A DNA stretch of 64,000 nucleotides, from the NCBI GenBank assembly GCA_937863685.1, contig CALMGM010000005.1, positions 310,001 through 374,000 on the forward strand, in the 5' to 3' direction. Below are positions 26,225 through 37,014 of the stretch, one piece after another. Made by a program: the position numbers and the translations under genes. The number at the start of each line of letters is the position of its first letter. Position 1 is the stretch's first letter. The stretch comes from an uncultured bacterium. GTDB lineage: Bacteria; Edwardsbacteria; AC1; EtOH8. Under the pieces are notes generated by a model. It did not search any database, was not told the DNA's origin, and worked only from the letters and a program-made list of their open reading frames with translations.

Positions 26225-26917
26225 TCATACTTGAAACATTCGATCCTCGGGAATGTTCAATTCCTTGACCATGGCCAAAGAATAATCCAAACGGCATGCC
26301 GTTTCCCGGCAATGGCCGTCGGAACCCAGAGAGAATCTGGCCCCGGCCGCCAGGGCATCGCTTACTATTTCCGGATACGGCAGTTCCCAGCGGGAGTTGA
26401 TCTCCAAAGCAAAATCGTATTTCAGAGCCAGCGCAATAAGCCGCTGGCTCCATTCTTTATCAAGGATTCTGCCGGCTGCTGGCCTGAGTTTTAACGGAAG
26501 AAGCCCGGGATGGGCCAGTATATCGAATCTGTGCTGCCGGGCCTTTATTTCGATCAGATCCAGCATCTTATTTATCAATACCGCGGAGGGCGGCAGCCGA
26601 GCTTCGCTGTCAAAAAAATTCAAATCGCCAATCGAATGCACGCCCCCGATCAGATAATCGCATCTATCCAGCAATTCCCGGGAGATACTGACCTTGGTTC
26701 CAAGGTCCAGTTCGGCTGATTTTAACACCGGAAGTCCTTCCAGAGCATTAAGATATTGCTCAAATTGATCGTTGCCGTTTATCTGAAAGCTGCCTTCGCC
26801 GCAGTGGTCGGAGATGCCCGCCTGATATCCCTTGGCATAGGCCAGGGAGTATACTTCTTCCGGAGTAAGCTTCCCGTCGGATAATTTTGTATGAATATGA
26901 AGGTCTTTTATGATCAA
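26225..26917 (-). CDS. PHP-domain phosphoesterase (histidinol-phosphatase-like)
   Basis: 230 residues with the PHP metal motifs: DLHIHTKLSDG at the N-terminus, ISDHCG, a middle His in DILAHPG and GSDGH near the C-terminus. The size fits small PHP enzymes annotated as histidinol phosphatase or as nucleotide/sugar-phosphate phosphatases. No histidine biosynthesis gene is nearby, so the substrate is open; a link to nucleotide second messengers is only suggested by context. The start is TTG at 26917, and an in-frame stop lies immediately upstream. Confidence 0.82.
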   Translation of the reverse strand: MIIKDLHIHTKLSDGKLTPEEVYSLAYAKGYQAGISDHCGEGSFQINGNDQFEQYLNALEGLPVLKSAELDLGTKVSISRELLDRCDYLIGGVHSIGDLNFFDSEARLPPSAVLINKMLDLIEIKARQHRFDILAHPGLLPLKLRPAAGRILDKEWSQRLIALALKYDFALEINSRWELPYPEIVSDALAAGARFSLGSDGHCRETACRLDYSLAMVKELNIPEDRMFQV

Positions 26918-27002
26918 TTATTAAGACCGCTTCTATTGTATAACTTATTCTTGCCAGAAGTCAATTATAAAATCAGACTGGCGTTCAAATTATTCCCGTT
27001 TT

Positions 27003-30000
27003 CTAGTAATTGACCTTGTGTCGTGTATCGCTCATTCTCCGGCTTGAGGTCCGCTCCAAGCTTTTGGCAAAGTACAGCTGTTCGCCCAGAAGATTTTTAA
27101 AATCATCTTTATGAAGCCGAAGCACTAGGCATTCCGTCCGGGCCACTACATCAGCCGTGCGCGGGACATCAAGCAGCAGGGCTATTTCGCCGAAATATTC
27201 CCCGGGGCCCAGCTCGGCCACTTTGTTCTTCTGCCCTTCCCTGGTCACCAAAACGTCCAGCCGGCCCTCTTTTATTATAAAGAAGCTGTCGCCGATCTCC
27301 CCCTGTGAGATCACCGGCTGCCCTGGAGCATATCGCTCCGGAACCAGCCGGGAGGCAGCCATGGCCACCTGGGCCGGGGCAAATTCGGCAAATAACGGCA
27401 GTCTTATCAGGAACCCCCGGTTTTCGATCAGGCGGTCTATCCGGAGAGACAGATCCACCTTCTTGCTCATCAGGGCCTCAAAATCATTCCTTTCCAGGAC
27501 CAGCAGTGAACAATCAGCCACGGCCTTTACCGAAGCGGTGCGGGGAACGTTTTTGATCAGGGCGATCTCCCCGAAATAATCCCCGCGGGATAACCTGGCC
27601 GCCATCAGGTCTGGCTCCCCCTGGCGGATGATCAGCACCTCCACCTGGCCGGATTTGACGATATAGAACTTGTCCCCCTGCTCCCCCTGGCGGATGATCA
27701 TCTCCCCGGAACGGACCCTTTCTTCCTTAAGATGGGAGTAAAACAGAGCGGTCTCCTCTTCGCCCAGCTCCCAAAATTTTGCCACTCCGGCAATCACATT
27801 CTGGGCGTCGCGCTTTTCCTGTTTGAGGTTGGCTACCGCCATATCCTTGGCCCATAAAGAATCCTTCATTAAATACTGCTGGGCGATCTCCCGTTCCTCC
27901 CAATAAAGGCTCTGATAGGCTGTTTTTATGGTATTATGGGCAAAATAGACGCCCACTTCATGGAACAGGTAGTTCAATATTTCATCCAGCATTCCGCTGA
28001 AGGCCCGGCTCCGCTCCACGATGCCGGTGTTGCGTTCGAATCGTTCCTCGCTTTCGTTGCCGTAGAGCCGGATGGGCCATTTCTTTTCGATCATGATCAG
28101 GTTGAGCCGGTCATCCATGGCCCGGGCCTGGCCCTCTCCGAAGAACGAGGCAAAATAATTACGGGACATTCGGTATATCTTTATGGCGGCCTGCCGCATC
28201 CTTCTCTTCTCGGAAGCCGCCGGTTCAAAAGTGGCGCTTTCCGGCAGCCACCTGGCGCTTTTTATGATAAGATACAGCCAGAATACGGCGAACACCAGTA
28301 GCAGGGCAGTAAGGAATCCGAAATTATACAGCGAAAACAATAGTATGGTGTTCCAGGAAATAATCCCCAGCAGGAAATATATCCAAAAATACTCCAGCGA
28401 CGATCCAATATTATGCCACACCAGGGACAACAGCATCAACAAGGCCGCGGAGGAAAATAATATGGCCAGAGTGCGCATAGTGGACATCCCGTGAAAGTGC
28501 CCAACCAGCACCAGTGTCCCGAACCACAGCCCCCCCCATAATACCCTCTGCCACTGCCGCCAGCGGCGCAGGCTGGAAAACGAGAATTGGGTGTAGATGG
28601 CGACAAACAGCGCCGCCGAACCCACCAGCCAGATTGCCGGCCGGAAGCCGACCGGCAGTATTTTGATGAACAAGCTGCCCAATGCCGCTAACAAAAGCCC
28701 CAGCAGGACCAGCCATAGCGAAGAACCCTGGTAATATGCGTAAACCCGCTGGGAAAGCGCCCCCAGCCCCAGGGCGAACAGGATTGCGATGACCGTTCCC
28801 GGCCAGCCTCCGATATGGCTGTAGATAAATGAGCCCAGCAGGCAGAAGCCGAACAGCACCCCGGCCATTATTGCCGGCTGGTTGTATATCCTGTCGGTGA
28901 AGCCCTTCCAGAGATTCAGAGCCATCAGCCTTATCTTCTTGTAAGCCGCCCCCAGCACTGCCAGGGCGATCGCTCCGGCCCCCAATAAAAGGATCAACCG
29001 CAGCTGCTGACTAGTGGCATTGAGGAATTGGCTGCCCACCTGCTGGGCCCTTATCCGCCAGAAATATCCCACAATTACCAGGGCCAAGGCCGACCAAACA
29101 ATGGCCGCCAGGCCGTAGGCCGTAAAGACCTTGTCCTGCCAGTCAAAAGTTTCCTTGGACCTGATCTTGGGCCACAATTGTTTTTTGACAAAATTGGCAG
29201 CCCTGGCCTTCAGGCCCGGTATCTCCAGCCAGTCCATCAACACATAATAACCGTCCAGCTCCAGCAGTGGATTGAGATTAAGAAATACCGTCAGATAGGA
29301 AAGGAAAGCAAATTTATACAGCAGGGGATTGATAAAAAGATGGGGAAACAGCAGGATCACTCCCGACATGATCCCGGCGATAAAAGCCTGGGAAAACGGG
29401 CCGATCAGTGATATCAGGAGTCTTTTCCGTTTTGGCAGCAGCCAGGAATCGGTTATATCGACATAGAAAGAGGGGAAAAAAGTATTGATTATCACCCCGC
29501 CGCTGTTGATCCGTCTGCCGTAATGTTTGCAGGCCAAGGCATGGGACAGTTCATGGGCCACGATGGAAACATAATTCAACATTACCAGAATCACCAGCCC
29601 CAAAACCACCGATCCGGATGATTTGAGCAGACTGTATCCGCCGGTCCGGAACAAAAAGGCAAAGATGAAAAAACCCGCCAAGGACAATATCCCGGCGATT
29701 ATCTGCACCGGCCGGAAATAGAACACCCGGAAACCTTTTTTGTACAGCCAGGTGATGCCGCTGTCAAGGCCTGCGATCGGCCATTGCCGGCGGGGCAGGG
29801 ATTTCATGAAATCTACCATTTTGATGACCGGCTTATCCAGCTTGATAATCTTTAGAAGCCGGTCATAGAATGACCTGGGACTTTCGGAGAGAAATCCTCC
29901 TTTGAAAAGCTCCTGCACCAGCGTCCCCAGCCGGGAAAAGGCCAAGGCCCCGTACTTCCTGAAATATTCCACCAGAACTTCCTGGACCATCCGGCTGCCG

Positions 30001-30218
30001 TCCAGCAGGGAAAACAGAAAATGATCCTTGACCGATAAGCGGATATAGCCTTCTCCTCCGGGGGATCGCAGAACATAATAATCCTTGCCGTCGCGGCTGA
30101 CAAACCGCACCTCTTCGCACCCCGGGCGGACCGCCGGGCGGCTTTTGGCAAAATCCATCTTGTCGGTCAGTTTATGCCAGAATGATGATGCGGGAGGATT
30201 ATTTATTTGAGGGTCCAT
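27003..30218 (-). CDS. PqqD-like / M50 membrane protease with two C-terminal CNB domains
   Basis: 1071-residue integral membrane protein. Residues about 40-115 resemble the PqqD/RRE-like start found in peptide zinc-metalloprotease proteins. The M50 (site-2 protease-like) core follows with HELSH (222-226) in a membrane helix and a second metal ligand Asp322 in LLELDGYYVLMDW. About a dozen further hydrophobic helices run to about 670. Two CNB domains close the protein, with cassettes FGEIALIKNVPRTASV and FGEIALLLDVPRTADV, both with the binding Glu and Arg. The design implies an intramembrane protease or peptide-processing enzyme gated by cyclic nucleotide. It lies in the same cluster as the cyclase. 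Confidence 0.85.
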   Translation of the reverse strand: MDPQINNPPASSFWHKLTDKMDFAKSRPAVRPGCEEVRFVSRDGKDYYVLRSPGGEGYIRLSVKDHFLFSLLDGSRMVQEVLVEYFRKYGALAFSRLGTLVQELFKGGFLSESPRSFYDRLLKIIKLDKPVIKMVDFMKSLPRRQWPIAGLDSGITWLYKKGFRVFYFRPVQIIAGILSLAGFFIFAFLFRTGGYSLLKSSGSVVLGLVILVMLNYVSIVAHELSHALACKHYGRRINSGGVIINTFFPSFYVDITDSWLLPKRKRLLISLIGPFSQAFIAGIMSGVILLFPHLFINPLLYKFAFLSYLTVFLNLNPLLELDGYYVLMDWLEIPGLKARAANFVKKQLWPKIRSKETFDWQDKVFTAYGLAAIVWSALALVIVGYFWRIRAQQVGSQFLNATSQQLRLILLLGAGAIALAVLGAAYKKIRLMALNLWKGFTDRIYNQPAIMAGVLFGFCLLGSFIYSHIGGWPGTVIAILFALGLGALSQRVYAYYQGSSLWLVLLGLLLAALGSLFIKILPVGFRPAIWLVGSAALFVAIYTQFSFSSLRRWRQWQRVLWGGLWFGTLVLVGHFHGMSTMRTLAILFSSAALLMLLSLVWHNIGSSLEYFWIYFLLGIISWNTILLFSLYNFGFLTALLLVFAVFWLYLIIKSARWLPESATFEPAASEKRRMRQAAIKIYRMSRNYFASFFGEGQARAMDDRLNLIMIEKKWPIRLYGNESEERFERNTGIVERSRAFSGMLDEILNYLFHEVGVYFAHNTIKTAYQSLYWEEREIAQQYLMKDSLWAKDMAVANLKQEKRDAQNVIAGVAKFWELGEEETALFYSHLKEERVRSGEMIIRQGEQGDKFYIVKSGQVEVLIIRQGEPDLMAARLSRGDYFGEIALIKNVPRTASVKAVADCSLLVLERNDFEALMSKKVDLSLRIDRLIENRGFLIRLPLFAEFAPAQVAMAASRLVPERYAPGQPVISQGEIGDSFFIIKEGRLDVLVTREGQKNKVAELGPGEYFGEIALLLDVPRTADVVARTECLVLRLHKDDFKNLLGEQLYFAKSLERTSSRRMSDTRHKVNY

Positions 30219-30241
30219 GCTTTGGTGATTTTTTAGATTAA

Positions 30242-30850
30242 TTATTTTCTATAGAGTCCCTGTTTACTGATGTATTGTCCGACCCTGCCAGGCACCAGGA
30301 ATTCTATGCTGGAACCCCGGGACGCTCTTTCCCTTATATTTGAAGCGCTTATTTCTATAAGCGGAATGGGCAGCAGGATGATCTTTTTCCTCCATTTGAC
30401 CTGGATATCGGCGGTCCGGTAACCGGGGCGAACCATGACCACCACCCGGGCCATTTTGAAGATTCCCTCCGGATCCCTCCAACTGGACAGGGTCAACGCC
30501 TGATCCAGTCCCATCAACAGATATAATTCCGAATCAGGATAAATGCTCCGGACCTTCTTCAGGCTTTCCACGGTATAGGAGGCACAATTGGAAGAAAGTT
30601 CGATATCGGAGACAGCAAAATGTCTGCTGCCGGCGATGCCCAGCTTCACCATTTTATACCTGTCCAGCGGCGGGGATATCTTCCAGTTGCATTTATGGGG
30701 CGGCTTCCCTGCCGGGACAAAGACCACCTGTTCCAGCTCCAGGGATTCCAAAGCGTTCTGGGCGGCTATCAGATGGCCGTAATGGAGCGGATCGAAGGTT
30801 CCCCCGAAAAGCCCCAGCCGGCTCTTCTTATTTTTTCGGGTAGCTGCCAT
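30242..30850 (-). CDS. nadD: Nicotinate-nucleotide adenylyltransferase
   Basis: NAD synthesis enzyme joining NaMN and ATP. 202 residues, nucleotidyltransferase motif GGTFDPLHYGHL at 15-26 and the C-terminal ISASNIRERASRG (the usual I-S-S-T/S-x-I-R) motif. Also FVPAGKPPHK, typical for NadD. It sits ten bases downstream of the bamD-like gene. Confidence 0.93.
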   Translation of the reverse strand: MAATRKNKKSRLGLFGGTFDPLHYGHLIAAQNALESLELEQVVFVPAGKPPHKCNWKISPPLDRYKMVKLGIAGSRHFAVSDIELSSNCASYTVESLKKVRSIYPDSELYLLMGLDQALTLSSWRDPEGIFKMARVVVMVRPGYRTADIQVKWRKKIILLPIPLIEISASNIRERASRGSSIEFLVPGRVGQYISKQGLYRK

Positions 30851-30860
30851 GCCGATCTGG

Positions 30861-31574
30861 TTACTTTATTCCTTCAATTTTGGTGCTGTCGGACACTGTC
30901 TCAGGTTTGGCCGGAATTGTTTTTATCAATAACGGCTCAATCTGCTGCAGCATCTTTTCGGCTTTACCGGCCCAGGGAGTGTCCTGATAATCCTTGACCA
31001 CTCCCTGGAAATATATCTTGGCCGGAGCGTACTGCTTCATCTTGAAATAGATCAGCCCCGACTCATAATCCTTATGGGCCAGTTTTTCATTTATCTGCAG
31101 CAGCAATTTTTGACAGTCCTCCCGGCTTTGGCCATCGGGATATTTTTCAAAATACAGTTGAACGGTACTTTTGGCCTTTTCGGCGGTCTCGTTCTGGTCC
31201 AGGGCGTAGTTGGGTGACATTTTATAATAGGCATATGCCATACGGTACAGGCCCTTTTCGGCAACTGAGCTGGAGGGGTAATCGGAGGTCAGATGCCGGT
31301 ATTCGTCTATGGCCGTTTCGTAGTCCCTGGTCAACAAATAACACTCACCAAGATAAAAGGAGGCTTCGGCCGCCACCCTGGTGCCGGAGTAGTTATAAAC
31401 GATCTCTTTGAAATCATCGATGGCATCAACGTATTTTTTGTTATTGAAATATTCCAGGCCTCTGGCGAAAGTGTCCTCGGCGTCAAGCTTGGCCACCGCT
31501 TTTCTGCCGCCGCAGGAGACCATTGACAATATCACCAATAACATCGCCGTTGCAGAAAGGATCCTCTTGTGCAT
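30861..31574 (-). CDS. bamD: BamD-like outer-membrane assembly lipoprotein
   Basis: 237 residues. Signal peptide with lipobox SMVSC (lipidated Cys21), then TPR-like repeats (ARGLEYFNNKKYVDAIDDFK, FYLGECYLLTRDYETAIDEY, SGLIYFKMKQYAPAKIYF). In BamD these form the periplasmic scaffold of the beta-barrel assembly machine. SD AAGGAG is present. Supports an outer membrane in this organism. YbgF/tol-type TPR lipoproteins are the main alternative. Confidence 0.82.
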   Translation of the reverse strand: MHKRILSATAMLLVILSMVSCGGRKAVAKLDAEDTFARGLEYFNNKKYVDAIDDFKEIVYNYSGTRVAAEASFYLGECYLLTRDYETAIDEYRHLTSDYPSSSVAEKGLYRMAYAYYKMSPNYALDQNETAEKAKSTVQLYFEKYPDGQSREDCQKLLLQINEKLAHKDYESGLIYFKMKQYAPAKIYFQGVVKDYQDTPWAGKAEKMLQQIEPLLIKTIPAKPETVSDSTKIEGIK

Positions 31575-31609
31575 CTATCGCTCCTTGTTTAATGAGATTA
31601 TATTATTTT

Positions 31610-33148
31610 TCACTGTCCCCAGACGTTGCGGTCCAGGCTGCGGTATTGTATGGCCTCGGATATCTGTGCCTGGGAGATATTTTCCGACCCGTCAAGATCG
31701 GCGATGGTGCGCGACACCTTGAGGATCCGGTCATAGGCCCTGGCCGACAGGCCGAATTTGTTTATGGCGTTTCGCAGCAGCTCTTCACTGGACCCATCGA
31801 TGGTACAGTACTTGCGAATGTCCTTTGACTGCATATGGGCATTGCAGAAGATGTTCCTTCGGCCTTGGAATCTTTTCAGCTGCAGGTCCCGGGCCCGGTC
31901 GATCCTGGACTGAATGGCCGCGGAAGACTCCCCCGGTTCCTTTTGGGTCAGCTCCTGGTACTTGAGGGCCGGCACCTCTATGTGGATGTCTATCCTGTCC
32001 AGCAGCGGCCCGGAGACCTTGGACATGTATTTTTGGATGTTTTGGGGGCTGCAGTTGCATTCGTGGTTGGGATCGGTGTAATATCCGCAGGGACAGGGAT
32101 TCATGGCCGCGGCCAGCATGAAAGAGGCCGGAAAGGTCAGCGACATGGCCGCCCGGGATATGGTCACTTTGCCGTCCTCCAGCGGCTGACGCATCACCTC
32201 CAGCACGTTCTTGTTGAACTCCGGCAGCTCGTCCAAAAAGAGCACGCCGTGATGGGCCAGGGAGACCTCGCCCGGCCGGGGATGGGCACCCCCGCCTATC
32301 AGTCCGGCATCGCTGATGGTATGGTGGGGTGTCCGGAAAGGACGGGTGGCCACCAAAGCCGAGTCGGCCGGCAGCAGTCCGGCCACGCTGTGGATCTTGG
32401 TGGTCTCTAAAGCTTCGACCAGCGACATCCTGGGCAGGATGGTGGGCAGCCTTCGGGCCAGCATGGTCTTTCCCGAACCCGGAGGCCCGATCATAAGTAT
32501 GTTATGCCCTCCGGCGGCCGCCACCTCCAGGGCCCTTTTGACATGGGCCTGTCCCTTGACATCGGAAAAGTCCACCTGATAAACGGCATTGTCGCTAAAT
32601 ATCCTGTCCAAGTCGACCCGGTGGGCCTCAATAACAGCCTCTTTATTGAAAAAAGAAACCGCCTGTCTGAGGGTCTTTACCGGATAGACCTCGATTCCCT
32701 CCACGATGGCAGCCTCTTGGGCGTTCTCGGCCGGCAGCATCAGCCCTTTGAATCCGGCATCCCTCATGGCCGCCGCTATCGGCAGGCCGCCCCGTACCGG
32801 CCTTAAGCTGCCGTCCAGGGATAGTTCCCCCAGTACGGCGATCTTGCTGAAATCGTCGCCCAGCACCTGCTCGTGGGCTGCCAGTATTCCCAAGGCTATT
32901 GGGAGGTCAAAGGCTGAGCCTTCTTTTTTTATGTCAGCCGGCGCCAGGTTGACTGTGATCCGCTTCAAGGGGAAGACGAAGCCGGAGTTCTTTATGGCGC
33001 TCTCCACCCGTTCCCGGGACTCCTTGACCGCATTGTCCGGCAGCCCCACCATGGCAAATCCCGGGAGGTTGGAGCCGAGATCGGTCTCGATCTCCACCGG
33101 GTAGGCATCTATTCCCAGCACCGCCGAGGATATAAGTTTGGAAAGCAT
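31610..33148 (-). CDS. comM: YifB/ComM family Mg-chelatase-like AAA ATPase
   Basis: 512 residues. N-terminal Lon-like/ChlI-type domain (about 1-170, [20 protein letters not shown]), AAA+ core with Walker A GPPGSGKT, Walker [12 protein letters not shown], and a Cys cluster ([17 protein letters not shown]). C-terminal helical domain. ComM is a helicase that helps branch migration in natural transformation; many genomes without competence also carry it. The family begins [17 protein letters not shown], which fixes the start at 33148, twelve codons inside the longest frame. Confidence 0.9.
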   Translation of the reverse strand: MLSKLISSAVLGIDAYPVEIETDLGSNLPGFAMVGLPDNAVKESRERVESAIKNSGFVFPLKRITVNLAPADIKKEGSAFDLPIALGILAAHEQVLGDDFSKIAVLGELSLDGSLRPVRGGLPIAAAMRDAGFKGLMLPAENAQEAAIVEGIEVYPVKTLRQAVSFFNKEAVIEAHRVDLDRIFSDNAVYQVDFSDVKGQAHVKRALEVAAAGGHNILMIGPPGSGKTMLARRLPTILPRMSLVEALETTKIHSVAGLLPADSALVATRPFRTPHHTISDAGLIGGGAHPRPGEVSLAHHGVLFLDELPEFNKNVLEVMRQPLEDGKVTISRAAMSLTFPASFMLAAAMNPCPCGYYTDPNHECNCSPQNIQKYMSKVSGPLLDRIDIHIEVPALKYQELTQKEPGESSAAIQSRIDRARDLQLKRFQGRRNIFCNAHMQSKDIRKYCTIDGSSEELLRNAINKFGLSARAYDRILKVSRTIADLDGSENISQAQISEAIQYRSLDRNVWGQ

Positions 33149-33202
33149 AATTACAGTTATTCTGTGATCGCTGCCCTGCACCATATGCGCAGGTAATGGT
33201 TT

Positions 33203-34057
33203 TTACTCTTTCCTCTCGTCCGGCATGAACTGCTCAGCAAAGTATTTGACGTGCTCAATGGTCAATAGTTTATTAAGCACCATTATCACTACAATAACGA
33301 CGGCTCCCGGCATTAGTTCCGCCTTGCCATGGGCAGCCACCAGGGTGGAAAGAGCCATAATGAAGAGCACCAATTCCACCAGGGCCCCCTGCACACCAAA
33401 CCAGAAATGGCCGGTGATGAAATATCCTCCGCCCGGTATCAGCAGGGCTTTTTTGATCAGCCCGGCCGGGGTCTTGAACTTAAGTCGGCAGGAGGAACAC
33501 AGATAATTGCCCTTGGCCAGGGGTTTGGCGCAGCGAGGGCAAAGGAAATGCCTGTCCCGCCGGTCGGTAGGTTGGCCGCCGGGAAGGTATCGCGGCAGAA
33601 AGGTTTTTATTTTTTTGAAATCACCGGCGCTGTTGATGGTGAAACTCTCCTTTCGCCCGTTCTTATAAACGATCTCGAAAGCGCCGTTAAGTATTCCTTT
33701 TATGGTATATTTATCGATGTCGCCATAGCGGACTTGCGCCAGGCTGTGTTTTGGCTTGCCGTTCATGGCCGTTGGCAGGTAGAGAATGCGCCGGTCGGTG
33801 AATACCAAAGCGCAGCCTTTTAGATAGTACACATGCCAGCCTTTGAAGAACATGTCGAGCTTGGACATCGGTGCTATTGCCGTCGCGGCATACAATATCC
33901 TCTCTTCGGGCTCTAGGAATTTCCTGACGAACGGCCCAAGCTTGGCCAGCAATTTGGTCTGCTGCTTCCGGATCTTTTCGGAAAGCTCGCCCTTATCATT
34001 GGAGAAACATATGTTCCGATCCAGGGGCAGGGCACTCAATATGGTCTCGTTTTCCAT
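33203..34057 (-). CDS. PH-like and zinc-ribbon membrane protein of unknown function
   Basis: 284 residues. A region at about 45-175 (EERILYAATAIAP, ALVFTDRRILYLPT, YTIKGILNGAFEIVYKNGRK) looks like a bacterial pleckstrin-homology fold. A zinc ribbon (CPRCAKPLAKGNYLCSSC) follows, then two or three hydrophobic segments near the C-terminus. Start ATG 34057 with AGGGA six bases upstream. Nothing shows its job. Confidence 0.68.
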   Translation of the reverse strand: MENETILSALPLDRNICFSNDKGELSEKIRKQQTKLLAKLGPFVRKFLEPEERILYAATAIAPMSKLDMFFKGWHVYYLKGCALVFTDRRILYLPTAMNGKPKHSLAQVRYGDIDKYTIKGILNGAFEIVYKNGRKESFTINSAGDFKKIKTFLPRYLPGGQPTDRRDRHFLCPRCAKPLAKGNYLCSSCRLKFKTPAGLIKKALLIPGGGYFITGHFWFGVQGALVELVLFIMALSTLVAAHGKAELMPGAVVIVVIMVLNKLLTIEHVKYFAEQFMPDERKE

Positions 34058-34101
34058 GGTTCCCTCATTATGTAACGATACATCCGGGACAGCAGGGAAT
34101 A

Positions 34102-34836
34102 TCAGCTTTGATAATATTTGAATAGATCCGATCGGATGATATTCCATTTATTTAGGCGGTATAGTAGCGCTGTTCTCAGACATCCCGCCCCATACATCAG
34201 GCTCCGGCCGAAGTTTATGGAGGAGGCCTCCCGGAAGTATTTGGTGGGGCAGGTCACCTCGGCCACCCGGAAATCGTGGTACAGAATCTGAGACAGCATT
34301 TGGTTGTCGAACACAAAATCGTCGCTGTTGTCCTGCCAGCTTATCCTCTCCAAAACTGCCCGGCTGAAGGCCCGGTATCCGGTATGGTATTCCGAAAGCT
34401 TCTGTCCCATCATGATGTTCTGGACCATGGTCAGCAGACGGTTGGCATAGTATTTATACCGGGGCATGCCGCCTTTAACTGCCCTGCCGCCCAGTATCCG
34501 GGAGCCCAGCACCACATCGTATTCCCCGGACCTTATCAGGTCGATCATGGCCGGGATCAGCTTGGGAGTGTACTGGTAATCTGGGTGCAGCATGATGACT
34601 ATGTCGCCCCCCAGCTCCAAAGCCTTTTTATAGCAGGTTTTTTGGTTCCCGCCGTAGCCCTGGTTCCTCTGATGGATATGGGTCTCAATGCCCAGTTCGC
34701 AGGCCACGGCCACCGTCCGGTCGTTGCTGGCGTCATCGACCAGGATGACCTTATCCACCACGGACAGTGGTATCTCCCGGTAGGTATCGGCCAGCGTTCT
34801 GGAGGCATTATAAGCTGGAAGGACTACAACTACCAT
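34102..34836 (-). CDS. Family 2 glycosyltransferase (DPM1/polyprenyl-phosphate type)
   Basis: 244 residues. GT-A fold opening VVVVLPAYNASRTLADTY, DDAS (donor loop), and a HPDYQYTP segment in place of the usual DxD region, as seen in a DPM1-like subgroup. No membrane helices. It would transfer a sugar from a nucleotide donor to a lipid carrier or glycan. ATG 34836 is preferred; a TTG three codons earlier abuts the yraN stop. Confidence 0.82.
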   Translation of the reverse strand: MVVVVLPAYNASRTLADTYREIPLSVVDKVILVDDASNDRTVAVACELGIETHIHQRNQGYGGNQKTCYKKALELGGDIVIMLHPDYQYTPKLIPAMIDLIRSGEYDVVLGSRILGGRAVKGGMPRYKYYANRLLTMVQNIMMGQKLSEYHTGYRAFSRAVLERISWQDNSDDFVFDNQMLSQILYHDFRVAEVTCPTKYFREASSINFGRSLMYGAGCLRTALLYRLNKWNIIRSDLFKYYQS

Positions 34837-34845
34837 CTTTACCAA

Positions 34846-35220
34846 TCATCTGGGATTGATACGAAAAGCATCTTCGATATGCTCCATTGTCTTTTGCCCG
34901 CTGGTGAACTTTACCGATACCACGTCAAAGCGACAGTCGATCTTTCCGTAAAGATTTTTCAGATATAGGTATTTTTTGGCCAAGCGGCCGATCTGCTTCT
35001 GCTTGCTGATGCCTACCGCCTGGGCCGGTTGGCCATATTTCTCGGAGAACCGGGTCTTGACCTCGACAAACACCAGCACCCGCCCGTCCCGGGCGATTAT
35101 GTCGATCTCTCCATCCCGCCCGCAATGCCAGTTCATTTCTTCAATGCCGTACCCTTTGTCCAATAAAAAAGAGACCGCCATTCCCTCTCCCAGCTTTCCG
35201 GCGGACGGCGTCTCCTTCAT
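34846..35220 (-). CDS. yraN: YraN/UPF0102 family nuclease-fold protein
   Basis: 124 residues with the family signature GRDGEIDIIARDG...LVFVEVKTR, a restriction-endonuclease-like Asp/Glu-x-Lys centre. Overlaps the rnhB stop by 4 bp. The family commonly follows rnhB in this operon. The biological role is not established. Confidence 0.9.
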   Translation of the reverse strand: MKETPSAGKLGEGMAVSFLLDKGYGIEEMNWHCGRDGEIDIIARDGRVLVFVEVKTRFSEKYGQPAQAVGISKQKQIGRLAKKYLYLKNLYGKIDCRFDVVSVKFTSGQKTMEHIEDAFRINPR

Positions 35221-35870
35221 TTTGATACTCCCATCAATGATTTTACCGGCTCAAAGCTCCTGCGGTGGATGGCGCATGGACCGTATTTGATCAAAGCGGC
35301 AACATGATACCTTGTGCCGTATCCCTTGTGCCTATCAAACCCGTAATAGGGAAACTCCTGATGATGGGTCTTCATCAGCGAATCCCGCAGGCATTTGGCG
35401 ATTATCGATGCCGATGCCACCGCCAGGCTCAGGGAATCACCGCCGATGACGGCCCGGACCGCCTCCGGGTTGATATTTCTGGGCAGTACCCGGGGGATCC
35501 GGTTGCCATCGACCAGAATCAGGTCGGGTCTGAGATTCAGGGAGCACAGGGCAAAAGACATGGCCTTAAGCGAAGCCTGAAGGATATTGATCCGGTCGAT
35601 CTCCTCGGGGGAAACGATCCCGACACCCACCGCCAGCGAACCACGGACCACCAGCCCGAAAGCCCTTTCCCGTTGTTTTGCCGTGAGTTTTTTGGAATCG
35701 TCCACGCCCGGCAGGTCAACTCTTTCTCCCAGGATCACCGCAGCGGCCACCACCGGACCAGCCAGCGGACCCCGACCGGCCTCGTCCACCCCGGCGATAA
35801 GCCGGCAGCCCTGCCGGCGCAAAGAACCGTCAAACAGGGCCAGCTTAGTGCCTTCCGCCCGGCTGGTCAT
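35217..35870 (-). CDS. rnhB: Ribonuclease HII
   Basis: Removes ribonucleotides from DNA. 217 residues; motif GVDEAGRGPLAGPVVAAAVI near residue 23 gives the Asp-Glu pair, the other acidic residues occur in LVDGN and in the IIAKCLRD region, and there is a C-terminal YGFDRHKGYGT. Starts six bases after the rplS stop and is in the ffh-rplS operon. Confidence 0.95.
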   Translation of the reverse strand: MTSRAEGTKLALFDGSLRRQGCRLIAGVDEAGRGPLAGPVVAAAVILGERVDLPGVDDSKKLTAKQRERAFGLVVRGSLAVGVGIVSPEEIDRINILQASLKAMSFALCSLNLRPDLILVDGNRIPRVLPRNINPEAVRAVIGGDSLSLAVASASIIAKCLRDSLMKTHHQEFPYYGFDRHKGYGTRYHVAALIKYGPCAIHRRSFEPVKSLMGVSK

Positions 35871-35876
35871 TTTAAG

Positions 35877-36257
35877 CTATTTTACCGCGGGAGCAAGAGC
35901 TGCGGTTTCCTTCTTCTGGGCCACTTTGGCTGCCTTGCCGGTCAGTTTGCGCAGGTAAAAAAGCTTGGCCCTCCGGACATCACCCTTCTTGACCACTATT
36001 ACGGCGGCGATGTTGGGAGAATGAAGCGGAAATATCCTCTCCACCCCCACTCCGCCGGATATCTTCCTGACGGTGAATGAAGAACCCAAGCCCCGTCCCC
36101 TCTTCTGAATGACCACGCCCTGAAAGGCCTGCAGTCTTTCTTTGTCTCCTTCGATGACCCTGACCTGTACCTTGACGGTGTCCCCGGCCCGGAACTCCGG
36201 CAGGTCGCTTTTCGCCTGTTCGGCCTCTATGCTCTTGATCACTGCTTGCTTGTTCAT
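35877..36257 (-). CDS. rplS: 50S ribosomal protein L19
   Basis: 126 residues. Recognised by [54 protein letters not shown] and the RRAKLFYLR terminus. A short Ala/Lys-rich tail follows. Position after trmD is the classic order. Confidence 0.97.
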   Translation of the reverse strand: MNKQAVIKSIEAEQAKSDLPEFRAGDTVKVQVRVIEGDKERLQAFQGVVIQKRGRGLGSSFTVRKISGGVGVERIFPLHSPNIAAVIVVKKGDVRRAKLFYLRKLTGKAAKVAQKKETAALAPAVK

Positions 36258-36300
36258 AATGCTTGCTCTAAACCTCCTGATTGTTCATTTATTATTATTG

Positions 36301-37010
<710 letters not shown>

Positions 37011-37014
<4 letters not shown>

